Shown in pieces: positions 18,544 to 27,411 of a stretch of 64,000 nt of DNA. Where the stretch lies: contig NC_020291.1 of the NCBI RefSeq assembly GCF_000340885.1, positions 1,239,001 through 1,303,000 on the forward strand. The letters are read 5' to 3'. Made by a program: the position numbers and the translations under genes. Below the pieces are notes generated by a model. It saw only the letters and a list, made by a program, of their open reading frames with translations. It was not told the DNA's origin and searched no databases. Every line of letters begins with the position of its first letter. Positions within the stretch are counted from its first letter, which is position 1. The DNA is from Clostridium saccharoperbutylacetonicum N1-4(HMT) (GTDB lineage: Bacteria > Bacillota > Clostridia > Clostridiales > Clostridiaceae).

Positions 18544-19037
18544 ACTTTATCACCTGACTTTAATTTAAGTTTTTTATTTTTAATCATGTAGATTCCTGTA
18601 GATATAAGTAAAATAGAGATAACTAAGGATTTACCATATCTTATATAATAATAATCAATATATTTACTTAATATAGGAATTAAAAAATTATTTATCATTG
18701 AAAAAACTCCCATTAGTATTAGAATATAAGCTATATATTTTTCAACTAAATTTTCGTTTGAAAAATATTTCATGGATGCCACATCTGCAAAAAGAGGTAA
18801 ATCAGCGTCTACTAAAGGATCTTCTTTTTTACTCTTTGATCTCACATCAAAAATGCTATAAAACCATATTATTGGAAGGAAAATTTCAAGAAAATCCATA
18901 TCGAAAGAACGTGACATAAACATAATAGCAAAAAATAATAGCATTAACTGAATCCCCTGTCTAATAAGTCCTAAATACATGTGCCCGGCTCCAGGCATGA
19001 GTGAAAAAAATAATGCGAGTTTTTTTGAAGGTTTCAA
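18525..19037 (-). CDS. Membrane protein, TM2-like N-terminus, unknown
   Basis: The 170-residue protein begins KKLALFFSLMPGAGHMYLGL, then RQGIQLMLLFF. This PGAGHxYLGxxxxGxxLxL pattern is shared by TM2-domain and related clostridial membrane proteins. Five or so hydrophobic segments follow, with a soluble loop around residues 70-95. It forms an overlapping pair with the LiaF-like gene. The pair diverges from the two-component system at 19227, whose regulator may control it. Confidence 0.75.
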   Translation of the reverse strand: MKPSKKLALFFSLMPGAGHMYLGLIRQGIQLMLLFFAIMFMSRSFDMDFLEIFLPIIWFYSIFDVRSKSKKEDPLVDADLPLFADVASMKYFSNENLVEKYIAYILILMGVFSMINNFLIPILSKYIDYYYIRYGKSLVISILLISTGIYMIKNKKLKLKSGDKVCNPEE

Positions 19038-19095
19038 AATACAACCACTCCTTTAATTGTTAATAAATTTGTTATTTTAAGTTTACTAATAAAAT

Positions 19096-19136
19096 CTTAA
19101 GATAAAAATGTGAGAAATCTTAATTTTTTCTTAATT
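19096..19136. promoter_or_regulatory. Direct-repeat binding-site candidate for the response regulator
   Basis: CTTAATT occurs at 19119 and 19130, exactly 11 bp apart, with a related CTTAAG at 19096. OmpR/PhoB-type regulators bind tandem half-sites with this period. The site lies in the divergent gap in front of the regulator gene. Confidence 0.45.
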
Positions 19137-19226
19137 ATAACAAATGTATTTATTTATTTTGATATAATTTATAAGAATATAAGGTTTATGAAAATTAATA
19201 ATATAAAGCAATTGGAGAGTAAGAAA

Positions 19227-19925
19227 ATGATAAAAGAAACGATTCTTATTGTAGATGATGAAAAAGAAATACGAGATTTAATAAGTATATATTTAGAAAA
19301 TGAAGGATTCAAAGTTATTAAAGCAGGTAATGGTATAGAAGCTTTGAAGATTTTAGAAACAGAAGAAATAGATTTAATAGTGCTTGATATAATGATGCCA
19401 GAAATGGATGGAATAAAGGTATGCTTAAAAATAAGAGAAGATAAAAATATGCCAATTATCATGCTTTCTGCTAAAGGTGAAGATATGGATAAGATACTTG
19501 GACTCACTACGGGAGCAGATGATTATTTAACGAAACCTTTTAATCCATTAGAACTTATCGCAAGAATAAAGTCACAAATTAGAAGATATACAAAATTAAA
19601 CAATACTCAAATTATAGAAACAGAAGAAGTAATAGAAGTTGATGACTTGATTATAAACAAAGCTAGTCATGAAGTGAAAATAGGAAATAAAATTATAAAT
19701 TTAACTAAAAGAGAATTTGAGATATTGGAACTTCTTGCAAGTAATAAAGGAATGGTATTTAGTGCTGAAAAGATATATGAAAGTGTCTGGAAGGATAAAT
19801 TTTATGAATCTGAAAATACAGTTATGGTACATATAAGAAAAATAAGAGAAAAAATTGAAGAGAATACTAGAAAACCAAAGTATATAAAAACAGTATGGGG
19901 AGTTGGATATAAAATTGAAAAATAG
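19227..19925 (+). CDS. OmpR/PhoB-family response regulator
   Basis: From the ATG at 19227 the protein has 232 residues, the usual OmpR-family length; GGAGAG (19214-19219) is its ribosome binding site, and the longer upstream frame lacks one. The receiver domain has the acidic pair Asp10/Asp11, phosphoacceptor Asp54 in LIVLDIMMPEMDG and Lys in DYLTKPFNP. The winged-helix effector domain has LTKREFEILELLASNKGMVFS and ends in VWGVGYKIEK. It overlaps the kinase gene downstream. The family resemblance is to VanR/PhoP-like regulators; the signal is unknown. Confidence 0.94.
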   Translation: MIKETILIVDDEKEIRDLISIYLENEGFKVIKAGNGIEALKILETEEIDLIVLDIMMPEMDGIKVCLKIREDKNMPIIMLSAKGEDMDKILGLTTGADDYLTKPFNPLELIARIKSQIRRYTKLNNTQIIETEEVIEVDDLIINKASHEVKIGNKIINLTKREFEILELLASNKGMVFSAEKIYESVWKDKFYESENTVMVHIRKIREKIEENTRKPKYIKTVWGVGYKIEK

Positions 19926-21450
19926 AAGGAGGTTTAATAGGTTATTTAGTTTTTATTATTTCGTTAGGGAAAAGATAAGTAAAAGCATACGTCTTGAATT
20001 GATGGTAGCCTTTGGAATGTGCTTGCTTGCAGCTACTATTGTATCCAGTTTTTATGATGGTTATTATAAAGAAAAAAATGTTATGGAAGAAATAGATTAT
20101 AGCAGTGGTATACAAAGTATAGCGGATGCCAGTGAATATATGAAACAAAAATTCAAAGATAAGTCTTTAAATGTAACGAATAATCAAGATATAGATAAGA
20201 TTATGAAATCTGCTGAAGCGATAAATGCAAATAATGATACAGTTAAGTTATATCTGACAGATATTGATGGAAAGATATTATATAAATCATCCAATGCAAA
20301 AGAAAATGAACTAAATATACATGAGATAATAAAAAGAGCTTCAGAATATAGAAAGAATTATAATAATTCAACTGTAATTGATACAGATAATGGTATAACT
20401 AAAAAGAGAGTTGTATTAAATAAGGTACAGGAATATGTGGAGATTGATGGAGCAAATTTTTCTGATAAAGATACCTACTTAATAGTAACTGGTATGCCTT
20501 TAGCAAAAACTTCATATGTAAGACCTAGTGGTTCGCCTATATCTATAATTCAAGGATTGATTGCTTTTATAGCGTTATTTTATTTCTTGACTATGAAGAA
20601 AATGAGATATATCGAAAAAATTTCTGATGGACTTATGCAAATAGCTAAAAACAATTTAGATTATAATATAGAAATACAAGGGCAAGATGAGCTAGCAAAG
20701 CTTGCTGATAATATAAATTCTATGGCAAAAGAACTGAAAAGAAGTATTGAAGGAGAAAGAAACGCAGAGAAAACAAAGGGAGAACTTATTACAAATGTAT
20801 CTCATGATTTAAGAACTCCTCTTACTTCTATTAAAGGATACTTATTGTTAGTAAGAGAAGGAAAATACAAAAATGAAAAAGAGCTTTGTGAGTTTATTAA
20901 TATAGCATATAATAAGTCGGAAAAATTGGAAGTGCTTATTAACAATCTTTTTGAGTATACAAAATTAAATAACAAAGGAATAAGTTTAAATTTGGAACTG
21001 GTTTCTTTAAATGATTTGTTAGAACAACTTATAGAGGAACTTTATGTAATATGTGAAGAAAATAATGTAGTAATAAAAAAACAATCCTGGAGTAAAAAAA
21101 TATCAGCTAAGGTAGACGGTGATAAGATTGCCAGGGTATTTGAAAATCTTTTAATGAATGCTATTCGCTATGTGCCTAAACCGGGAGAAGTAAGAGTTAG
21201 CCTATGGAGTGAAGAAAAATATATAATGGTATCAGTGGAAAACAGATGTTTAAATGTAAATGATGAGCAGCTTAAAAAAATATTTGATAGATTCTATAGA
21301 ACTGATGAATCTAGATCAGAAGCTACAGGAGGAAGTGGATTAGGTCTTGCAATATCTAAAAGTATAATCGAGTTACATGGAGGAGAAATATGGGCTGAAG
21401 TAAAGGATGAAAATATAATTTTTTATGTGAAACTTATAATTAGTGAATGA
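19903..21450 (+). CDS. Sensor histidine kinase
   Basis: The protein has a membrane helix (about residues 32-48), an extracellular domain of about 150 residues, a second helix (about 208-227) and a HAMP linker (about 228-285). The HisKA box is NVSHDLRTPLTSIKG with His at about 301. The ATPase domain has N-box FENLLMNAIRYV and GGSGLGLAI. The usual DxGxG box is degenerate (VENRCLNV), as in some VanS-like kinases. The start is uncertain: TTG codons at 19903 or 19915 lie inside the regulator gene, and AAGGAGG at 19926-19932 has no standard start codon at normal distance in frame. Confidence 0.92.
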   Translation: MDIKLKNRRRFNRLFSFYYFVREKISKSIRLELMVAFGMCLLAATIVSSFYDGYYKEKNVMEEIDYSSGIQSIADASEYMKQKFKDKSLNVTNNQDIDKIMKSAEAINANNDTVKLYLTDIDGKILYKSSNAKENELNIHEIIKRASEYRKNYNNSTVIDTDNGITKKRVVLNKVQEYVEIDGANFSDKDTYLIVTGMPLAKTSYVRPSGSPISIIQGLIAFIALFYFLTMKKMRYIEKISDGLMQIAKNNLDYNIEIQGQDELAKLADNINSMAKELKRSIEGERNAEKTKGELITNVSHDLRTPLTSIKGYLLLVREGKYKNEKELCEFINIAYNKSEKLEVLINNLFEYTKLNNKGISLNLELVSLNDLLEQLIEELYVICEENNVVIKKQSWSKKISAKVDGDKIARVFENLLMNAIRYVPKPGEVRVSLWSEEKYIMVSVENRCLNVNDEQLKKIFDRFYRTDESRSEATGGSGLGLAISKSIIELHGGEIWAEVKDENIIFYVKLIISE

Positions 21451-21694
21451 GGAATTTTTAAGGAGTAGTTGCAGTAGAATATTATTAATTTGACAACATA
21501 ATATTGGTATAATAGCTGCAATTATCCAGTATAAAATTGGGAAGAGTTATAAAATACTTTATTTAATAGAGAAAAATACCTTGAATAAAAAGGCATTTAG
21601 AGGTATAATTAGTTTAATACATTTCACTAAATTATCATATTTAGTTATTATATATTTAGTGAGTGTAAGTATTTATTATTAGGGGGGAGAAGGT
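21451..21694. other. Intergenic region with a hairpin-forming leader
   Basis: TATAAT at 21508-21513 is a possible -10 box, but the TTGACA at 21490-21495 is only 12 nt away and cannot pair with it normally. An inverted repeat, CACTAAAT (21624-21631) with ATTTAGTG (21654-21661), lies in the probable 5' leader of the NfeD gene. Confidence 0.3.
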
Positions 21695-22129
21695 ATGGAC
21701 GGTTTAATTGCATTTTGGTTAATTGTTGCTGTTTGCGCATTTGCAATAGATATATTAACCAGTAATTTTTGCTTTATGCTATTTTCAGTAGGAGCTGTTG
21801 CAGCCGCAATATGTGAAGTTTTAGGAATTTCCTTTATGGCGCAGGTAATTGTTTTTGCAATATTGAACATAATTTCATTATCAGTAGGCTATCCATTGCT
21901 GAAGAAAAAATTTAAAGTTGCACATATGAACTTACCACGTATGGAAGAAACCTATATTGGTAAGGTCATGAAAAGTGAAAAGGAAATTAGTGATAAAGCT
22001 CAAGTGAAAGTAAACGGAGAATATTGGACTGTTGTTAATGAAGGAGAAAAAATCCATGAAGGTGATGAGTTTATCATTACAGGAATAGAAGGAATTAAAT
22101 TAAAAATCAGAAAGACTCAGGAGGATTAG
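21695..22129 (+). CDS. NfeD-like membrane protein, short form
   Basis: The 144-residue protein has three hydrophobic segments (about residues 3-22, 27-45 and 50-67) followed by an OB-fold-like soluble domain (about 85-144: YIGKVMKSEKEI, AQVKVNGEYWTV, GDEFIITGIEGIKLKI). This is the short NfeD arrangement (PF01957). NfeD genes pair with SPFH proteins, and here the next gene is one, 4 nt downstream. GGGGGGAGAAGG precedes the ATG. Confidence 0.9.
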   Translation: MDGLIAFWLIVAVCAFAIDILTSNFCFMLFSVGAVAAAICEVLGISFMAQVIVFAILNIISLSVGYPLLKKKFKVAHMNLPRMEETYIGKVMKSEKEISDKAQVKVNGEYWTVVNEGEKIHEGDEFIITGIEGIKLKIRKTQED

Positions 22130-22133
22130 AGTT

Positions 22134-23075
22134 ATGGGTGCTATTATAGTTTTTGGAGTTATTTTATTGCTAGTTTTAGCAGTAGTGCTATCATCAATTA
22201 AAGTTGTAAATACAGGATATTTATATGTTGTGGAAAGATTTGGACAATTTCATAGAGTATTAGAGCCAGGGTTACATTTTATTGTTCCATTCGTAGATTT
22301 TGTAAGAAAAAGAATTTCTACTAAACAACAAATTTTAGATGTAGAACCACAATCAGTTATTACTAAAGATAATGTTAAAATATTAGTTGATAATGTTATC
22401 TTCTATAAAGTTTTAAATGCAAGAGATGCAGTTTATAATATTGAAAGCTTCCAATCAGGTATAGTATATTCTGCTACAACTAATATGAGAAATATATTAG
22501 GTAACATGTCATTAGATGAAATTTTATCAGGAAGAGATGCTATAAATCAAGAACTTTTAAGTATTATTGACGAAGTAACAGATGCATATGGAATAAAAAT
22601 TCTTTCTGTTGAAATTAAAAACATAGTGCCACCAGCAGAGATTCAACAAGCAATGGAAAAGCAAATGAAAGCTGAAAGAGATAAGAGAGCTATGATTCTT
22701 CAAGCTGAAGGTTTAAGACAATCTCAAATTGAAAAAGCAGAAGGTGAAAAACAAGCAAAAATATTATCTGCAGAAGCTGAAAAACAAGCTAATATAAGAA
22801 GATCAGAAGGTTTGAAAGAATCTCAATTACTAGAAGCAGAAGGTAAGGCAAAGGCTATAGAACAAATTGCTAGAGCAGAATCGGAAGCTATAAGAAAAGT
22901 AAATCAAGCTATTATTGAATCTGGAACTAATGAAACTGTTATTGCCTTAAAGCAAGTTGAAGCACTTAAGGAAATGGCTAATAATCCAGCTAATAAGCTT
23001 ATATTACCAAATGAAACATTATCATCTCTTGGAAGCATAGCTGCAATTGGAGAAATGCTTAAGGGAAATAAATAA
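22134..23075 (+). CDS. SPFH/stomatin-like membrane-scaffold protein (QmcA type)
   Basis: The 313-residue protein has an N-terminal membrane anchor (about residues 3-22). The SPFH/Band 7 domain (about 27-185) includes NTGYLYVVERFGQFHRVLEPGLHFIVPFVD. A long alanine/glutamate-rich coiled coil follows (about 185-265), with the typical repeats of EGEKQAKILSAEAEKQA. Such proteins form large ring or cage assemblies with NfeD partners in membrane microdomains. The adjacent nfeD-like gene supports this. A terminator follows. Confidence 0.93.
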   Translation: MGAIIVFGVILLLVLAVVLSSIKVVNTGYLYVVERFGQFHRVLEPGLHFIVPFVDFVRKRISTKQQILDVEPQSVITKDNVKILVDNVIFYKVLNARDAVYNIESFQSGIVYSATTNMRNILGNMSLDEILSGRDAINQELLSIIDEVTDAYGIKILSVEIKNIVPPAEIQQAMEKQMKAERDKRAMILQAEGLRQSQIEKAEGEKQAKILSAEAEKQANIRRSEGLKESQLLEAEGKAKAIEQIARAESEAIRKVNQAIIESGTNETVIALKQVEALKEMANNPANKLILPNETLSSLGSIAAIGEMLKGNK

Positions 23076-23113
23076 TATATTAAATGCAAGTTGCTTATAA
23101 TTAATATAAAATT

Positions 23114-23158
23114 AAACATGCATAATAGAGAAATACTATTATATGCATGTTTTTTTAT
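23114..23158 (+). terminator. Terminator after the SPFH gene
   Basis: A perfect 11-bp stem (23114-23124 with 23142-23152) is followed by a run of T. Confidence 0.88.
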
Positions 23159-23159
23159 A

Positions 23160-23440
23160 ATAATTTTAAGAAGAAGTATAACCAGGATTTCTATTATAGA
23201 TACACAATGCAAGAATTAGGCTTACGCGAAAATTACCGAAATCTAATACATTTATCTTCCACAGGACTAGTGAAATTTTCGCTGGAAGGTTCTAAATGGC
23301 GGCTTGCCATCATTTCAGCGTGTTCCAGATGTAAAATTTGGACAAGCTAAAATGAAACAAGCCCCCATTAATAAACTTCATCAGCTCGATTTCACATGCC
23401 TGCTTCCAGAAAAATGTATCTGATTTCTAGTGTAGTGTTA
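23160..23440. repeat. Structured non-coding element, likely a dispersed repeat
   Basis: This stretch is clearly richer in G+C than its neighbours. Imperfect inverted repeats flank it: about 20 bp around 23238-23258 match, with about 3 mismatches, the reverse complement of 23408-23427. Between them are nested hairpins, for example ATGGC/GCCAT inside AAATG/CATTT inside CGCTG/CAGCG (about 23280-23322). A 67-residue open frame (23147-23350) crosses it but has no ribosome binding site. It resembles a miniature mobile or repeated element; I cannot name it. Confidence 0.5.
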
Positions 23441-23599
23441 TGATTATAATTTCTCAATGATGCATGTATATTCCATTTATAAGTTTGATTATTAATTTGG
23501 ATATCTATAACATGATATTTAAAAATTAATAGAATTATATACTATATAACATAGAATAATAGAAAACAATAATTTTATGAAGTGGAGATAATAAAGTAT

Positions 23600-24406
23600 A
23601 TGAATTACAATGATTTAAGAAAAGAAAAAACCTTAAGTAATCAAAAGAAAAAGTTATTGAAAAGAGAAGAAAAATTTTTGAATAAAAAAGAAAATGAATA
23701 TATTAAAAATAAGATATCTCCCATAAAAGAAAAATTAGAAGAAAGAATTCCTGAAAAAATGATAAATACGTTCGAAAAAGCTTTTGAAAAAGGATTTTAT
23801 TACGTATTTCAAAAAGGAACTGTTATAATAGAAAAAAGTTATAATTGTGAAAGGTTAAAGGATGAAGCTGATATAAATGAGTATATTTTAGCTAAAAGAA
23901 TAAATAATAAAAATTTAAATCAGATTGATAAAAAAGTAAAGAAGAGCGTTATTATAAATAAGGGGATCACAACAGCAGAAGGGACAGTACTTGGAATATT
24001 CGGTATAGGACTTCCTGATATACCTGTTTTTATAGGAGTAGTATTAAAAACAGTGTATGAAATTTGTTTGAATTATGGTTTTAGATATGATTCGGAAGAA
24101 GAACGGATATTTATACTAAATATAATTTCAGCAAGTGCAAATAAGGGCTCAGATAGAATTTTATATTCTAAGGAAGCTGATAAAATTGCTTATAATATTG
24201 ATAACAAAATTAATTCAAATATAGCTCTTGATGAAATGATAAAAGTTACTTCGAAGAATTTATCTGAGAATATAATTTTATCAAAAGTAATTCAAGGAAT
24301 ACCTTTAGTTGGTGTATATGGGGGATTGTCTAACTATAAACTTATAAGAGATATAAGTGAACTAGCAAGTATTAAGTATAAAAAAAGATTATTATCAAGA
24401 CTATAA
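23600..24406 (+). CDS. EcsC family protein
   Basis: From the ATG at 23600 the protein has 268 residues; GTGGAG at 23582 is the ribosome binding site rather than a start. The N-terminal 50 residues are highly charged and helical. The central part has the EcsC signature (PF12787): TTAEGTVLGIFGIGLPDIPVF, then VYEICLNYGF and SEEERIFILNIISAS. A glycine-rich hydrophobic segment lies near the C-terminus. EcsC proteins are peripheral and of unclear function; no ecsAB transporter genes are adjacent. Confidence 0.88.
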   Translation: MNYNDLRKEKTLSNQKKKLLKREEKFLNKKENEYIKNKISPIKEKLEERIPEKMINTFEKAFEKGFYYVFQKGTVIIEKSYNCERLKDEADINEYILAKRINNKNLNQIDKKVKKSVIINKGITTAEGTVLGIFGIGLPDIPVFIGVVLKTVYEICLNYGFRYDSEEERIFILNIISASANKGSDRILYSKEADKIAYNIDNKINSNIALDEMIKVTSKNLSENIILSKVIQGIPLVGVYGGLSNYKLIRDISELASIKYKKRLLSRL

Positions 24407-24514
24407 CTTATTTTTTATATAAAATGATAAATTATAATAGTATTAAATATTGAAATAATAATAAAAAAATATTAATATTATACTAGGTAGTACAAAATAA
24501 GTAGAGGTGAAATA

Positions 24515-25030
24515 ATGAAAAAGAAATCTATGATGAGTTTGATTCTAGCAATATTACTTTCTTTTTCTTTAATAGGATGTAATCTTAAAGATGATTATAT
24601 ACTTGAAACAAAAGAAAATACTGATGAAAAACCAACTAGTGATAAGGTAAATGAAGTGTTCGATTCACAAAAAATGAAGGATTTAATGGATAAGTTAAAA
24701 ACTAAACCTAAAGAAATTTCAGATAAAGTAGATGAGGTTGATAGTGATACAACAAGAACAATGAAAGAATTAAATCAAAAAGCAGATGAATTAACTAATG
24801 CATTGAATAGTGCAGATCTTCAAGGGAAAAGTGAAGACATCAAAAACAAGCTTGATGAAATATCAGATAAATTAGATGAAGTTAAAGTTAATGCAGACGA
24901 TGCAAAAGATAGAGTTGATACATATAAAAATCCTGTTGACAAAAAACAAGTTACAAATGCTGTAGATGAGTTCACAACGCATATGGATAACTTACAAAGA
25001 GCTATGGATAGAGTATCTTCAACTAGATAA
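24515..25030 (+). CDS. Lipoprotein with coiled-coil repeats, unknown
   Basis: The 171-residue protein has a signal peptide ending in SFSLIGCN, a lipobox with Cys at about residue 22. The remainder is charged and rich in Lys, Asp and Glu. It contains heptad-like stretches with repeated KxDEIxDKxDEV units (for example around residues 63-75, 104-123), predicting an elongated coiled coil on the outer face of the membrane. No named family was recognised. It has GAGGTG before the ATG and a strong terminator, so it is monocistronic. Confidence 0.8.
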   Translation: MKKKSMMSLILAILLSFSLIGCNLKDDYILETKENTDEKPTSDKVNEVFDSQKMKDLMDKLKTKPKEISDKVDEVDSDTTRTMKELNQKADELTNALNSADLQGKSEDIKNKLDEISDKLDEVKVNADDAKDRVDTYKNPVDKKQVTNAVDEFTTHMDNLQRAMDRVSSTR

Positions 25031-25079
25031 AAAAGAATGGTTACCATGTTAAATTTGAATGGTAACCATTCTTTTTTGA
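25031..25079 (+). terminator. Strong terminator
   Basis: A perfect 16-bp stem (25031-25046 with 25060-25075) immediately after the stop codon ends in a run of T. Confidence 0.92.
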
Positions 25080-25109
25080 AAATTGATAAGAAAAACCACT
25101 TGAATTTTT

Positions 25110-25129
25110 CACTTTAGTGTGATAAAGTG
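25110..25129. promoter_or_regulatory. Inverted repeat before the amino-acid ABC operon
   Basis: CACTTTA, 6 nt, TAAAGTG (25110-25129) lies 35 nt before the start codon and could be an operator or a leader hairpin. No T-box features are present. Confidence 0.35.
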
Positions 25130-25163
25130 TTAAATAACAAGAATGTTAATGGGGGTAAAAGTT

Positions 25164-26000
25164 ATGAAGATTAATAATTTAATGAAGAAATTAGCTATTA
25201 TGGCTGTTATAGTTACTCTAGGAGTTAGTTTAGTTGCATGTGGAGGAAGTGCTCAAAATAAGGCATCAGAAGCTAAAGCAGGAAAAAGTGCATTAGATAA
25301 AGATGAAATAGTGGTGGGTCTAGATGATACCTTTGTTCCAATGGGATTTAAAAATGAAAGTGGAGATATAGTTGGTTTTGATGTTGATTTAGCAAATGCA
25401 GTTGGGAAGAAACTTAATAAAAAAATAAAATTTCAACCAATTGACTGGAGTATGAAAGAAACAGAACTGGACAATGGAAACATAGATTTAATTTGGAATG
25501 GATATTCAATTACTGATGAAAGAAAACAAAAAGTTGAATTCTCAAAACCTTATTTAAATAATACACAAGTAATTGTAACGTTAGCAGATTCAAATATAAA
25601 AACTAAAAGTGATTTAAAAGGTAAAAAGGTAGGAGCTCAAAATGGATCTACAGCTGTGGATGCTGTTGAAAAAGAAGCAGACTTAATGAAGAGTTTTAAT
25701 GGTGGTAAATTAGTTACTTTTGAAGATAATAATGCTGCATTAATGGATTTAGAAGCTAAGAGATTAGATGCTATTGTAGTAGATGAGATTTTAGCAAGAT
25801 ACTATATGAAAGCTAGAGGTCAAGAAAAGTATAAAATTTTAACTGAGAATTTTGGAAGTGAACAATATGGTGTCGGAATTAAAAAAGGTGATACTAAGTT
25901 TGTTGAAGCCTTTAATAAAGCTTTAAATGAAGTAATAGCAGATGGGACTGCAGGAGAAATATCAAAGAAATGGTTTGAACAAGATATAGTTATTAAATAA
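25164..26000 (+). CDS. Polar amino-acid ABC transporter, substrate-binding lipoprotein
   Basis: From the ATG at 25164, placed after GGGGG, the protein has 278 residues; the upstream ATG at 25143 overlaps the ribosome binding site. The signal peptide ends in SLVACGG with a lipobox Cys. The mature part is a family 3 binding protein: DEIVVGLDDTFVPMGF, then GDIVGFDVDLANAVGKKL, MKETELDNGNIDLIWNGYSI, KGKKVGAQNGSTAVD and GVGIKKGD. Members bind polar amino acids such as glutamine, cystine or arginine; the exact ligand is not fixed by sequence. It starts a complete three-gene operon. Confidence 0.94.
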   Translation: MKINNLMKKLAIMAVIVTLGVSLVACGGSAQNKASEAKAGKSALDKDEIVVGLDDTFVPMGFKNESGDIVGFDVDLANAVGKKLNKKIKFQPIDWSMKETELDNGNIDLIWNGYSITDERKQKVEFSKPYLNNTQVIVTLADSNIKTKSDLKGKKVGAQNGSTAVDAVEKEADLMKSFNGGKLVTFEDNNAALMDLEAKRLDAIVVDEILARYYMKARGQEKYKILTENFGSEQYGVGIKKGDTKFVEAFNKALNEVIADGTAGEISKKWFEQDIVIK

Positions 26001-26030
26001 GGAACAAACAATAAAGAGGAGGAAATAACT

Positions 26031-26672
26031 TTGAGTTATATTTTAGAAATAATGCCTCAAGTACTAGAGGGGCTTAAAGTCACATTAGAGATTTTTGCAC
26101 TGACATTAATATTATCAATTCCACTTGGTGTAGTAATTGCTGTAATGCGAACCTCTAAAGCTTTAATAGTTAATAAAATAAGTGAAGTATATATTCTTAT
26201 AATGAGAGGAACTCCTCTATTATTGCAGATTATTGTGATATTTTTTGGATTGCCAATGGTAGGAATTACATTCGATAGGTTTCCAGCTGCAATTTTGGCA
26301 TTTGTATTAAATTATGGAGCTTATTTTGGTGAAATATTTAGAGCTGGAATAGCGTCAATAGATGATGGACAAGTTGAAGGTGCGAAGGTTTTAGGTTTAA
26401 GTTCAAAAGACACGTTTTTTAGAATCATACTACCACAAGCATTTAAGAGAGTGATTCCACCAGTTGCAAATGAAATAACAACATTAGTAAAGGATACATC
26501 TTTAGTTTATGTTCTTGGAATGGATGAATTGTTAAAGATAGGAAAAACAGCTGCTAACCGTGATGTTTCTTTGGTTCCACTATTAATAGTTGGAGTTGTT
26601 TATTTAATAGTAATAGCGATTTTAAGCCAAGTATTAAAGAAAGTTGAAGAGAAGTACGACTACTATAGTTAA
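26031..26672 (+). CDS. Polar amino-acid ABC transporter permease
   Basis: The 213-residue protein is of the HisM/GlnP type. It has about five membrane helices, the N-terminal MPQVLEGLKVTLEIFALTL, the RGTPLLLQI motif and the coupling loop EGAKVLGLSSKDTFFRIILPQAFKRVIPP. The start is TTG, with a strong AGAGGAGG site. It assembles with the adjacent ATPase and receives ligand from the binding protein. Confidence 0.94.
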   Translation: MSYILEIMPQVLEGLKVTLEIFALTLILSIPLGVVIAVMRTSKALIVNKISEVYILIMRGTPLLLQIIVIFFGLPMVGITFDRFPAAILAFVLNYGAYFGEIFRAGIASIDDGQVEGAKVLGLSSKDTFFRIILPQAFKRVIPPVANEITTLVKDTSLVYVLGMDELLKIGKTAANRDVSLVPLLIVGVVYLIVIAILSQVLKKVEEKYDYYS

Positions 26673-26686
26673 GTGGAGGAATTATC

Positions 26687-27373
26687 ATGTTGAAAATAAG
26701 AAATTTGAAAAAGAGTTTTGGAAATACACAAGTTCTTAAAGGAATTAACCTTGAGATAAAAAAAGGTGAAATATTAGTGGTTGTTGGTAATTCAGGCGGT
26801 GGAAAAACTACATTGCTTAGATGTGTGAATGAATTAGAACACTGTGACGAAGGCGATATAGAGATCAATGGTAAAGTATTATGTAAAAATGGTAAATATG
26901 TAGGCAAAAAAGAATTAAAAGAAATAAGGAAAGATATAGGATTAGTGTTTCAAAATTTTAATTTATTTCCTCATATGACTGTATTAGAGAATTTAATAGA
27001 AGCACCGCAAAAAGTATTGGGATGGAAAAAAGAAGATGCAATAAAAAAAGCAGAAGAAACACTTGGATTTTTAAATCTGATTGAAAAGAAAAATAATTAT
27101 CCATTTGAATTATCAGGAGGACAAAAACAGAGAGTAGCTATAGGAAGAGCATTAGTGCTAGAACCTAAAATTATGTGTTTTGATGAGCCTACATCTGCAT
27201 TAGATCCAGGTTTAACTGGAGAAGTTGCTAATTTAATTAAAAGTTTAAGTACTAAAGGTATGAGTATGATGATTATTACTCATGACATGGAGTTTGCAAA
27301 GGACGTCTCAGATAGGATAGTATCAATGGATAAAGGACAGTTACAAGAAGGCCTAATGTTTGAAAGAAACTAA
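26687..27373 (+). CDS. Polar amino-acid ABC transporter ATPase, short C-terminus
   Basis: The 228-residue ATPase is of the GlnQ/HisP type: Walker A GNSGGGKTT (about residues 35-43), Q-loop VFQNFNLFPHMT, signature LSGGQKQR, Walker B MCFDEPTSALDP and H-loop ITHDM. The typical C-terminal tail after the GxxxEEG strand is missing: the protein ends LQEGLMFERN, about 15-20 residues earlier than GlnQ-type relatives. The stop codon lies inside the terminator stem. This may be a natural short form or a recent loss; core motifs are intact. Confidence 0.92.
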   Translation: MLKIRNLKKSFGNTQVLKGINLEIKKGEILVVVGNSGGGKTTLLRCVNELEHCDEGDIEINGKVLCKNGKYVGKKELKEIRKDIGLVFQNFNLFPHMTVLENLIEAPQKVLGWKKEDAIKKAEETLGFLNLIEKKNNYPFELSGGQKQRVAIGRALVLEPKIMCFDEPTSALDPGLTGEVANLIKSLSTKGMSMMIITHDMEFAKDVSDRIVSMDKGQLQEGLMFERN

Positions 27374-27411
27374 GAGAGTGAATAGACTCTTAGTTTCTAT
27401 ATTTTTTTGAT
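27366..27411 (+). terminator. Terminator overlapping the end of the ATPase gene
   Basis: GAAACTAAGAG (27366-27376) pairs with CTCTTAGTTTC (27387-27397), followed by TATATTTTTTTG. The stem contains the stop codon. Confidence 0.87.

Noticed and set aside
21490..21513. TTGACA...TATAAT as a promoter of the NfeD gene
   Set aside because: The spacer is only 12 nt, too short for a normal SigA promoter.
23147..23350. 67-residue frame crossing the structured element
   Set aside because: It starts in the T-tract of a terminator, has no ribosome binding site, and its later part lies in hairpin-forming sequence.
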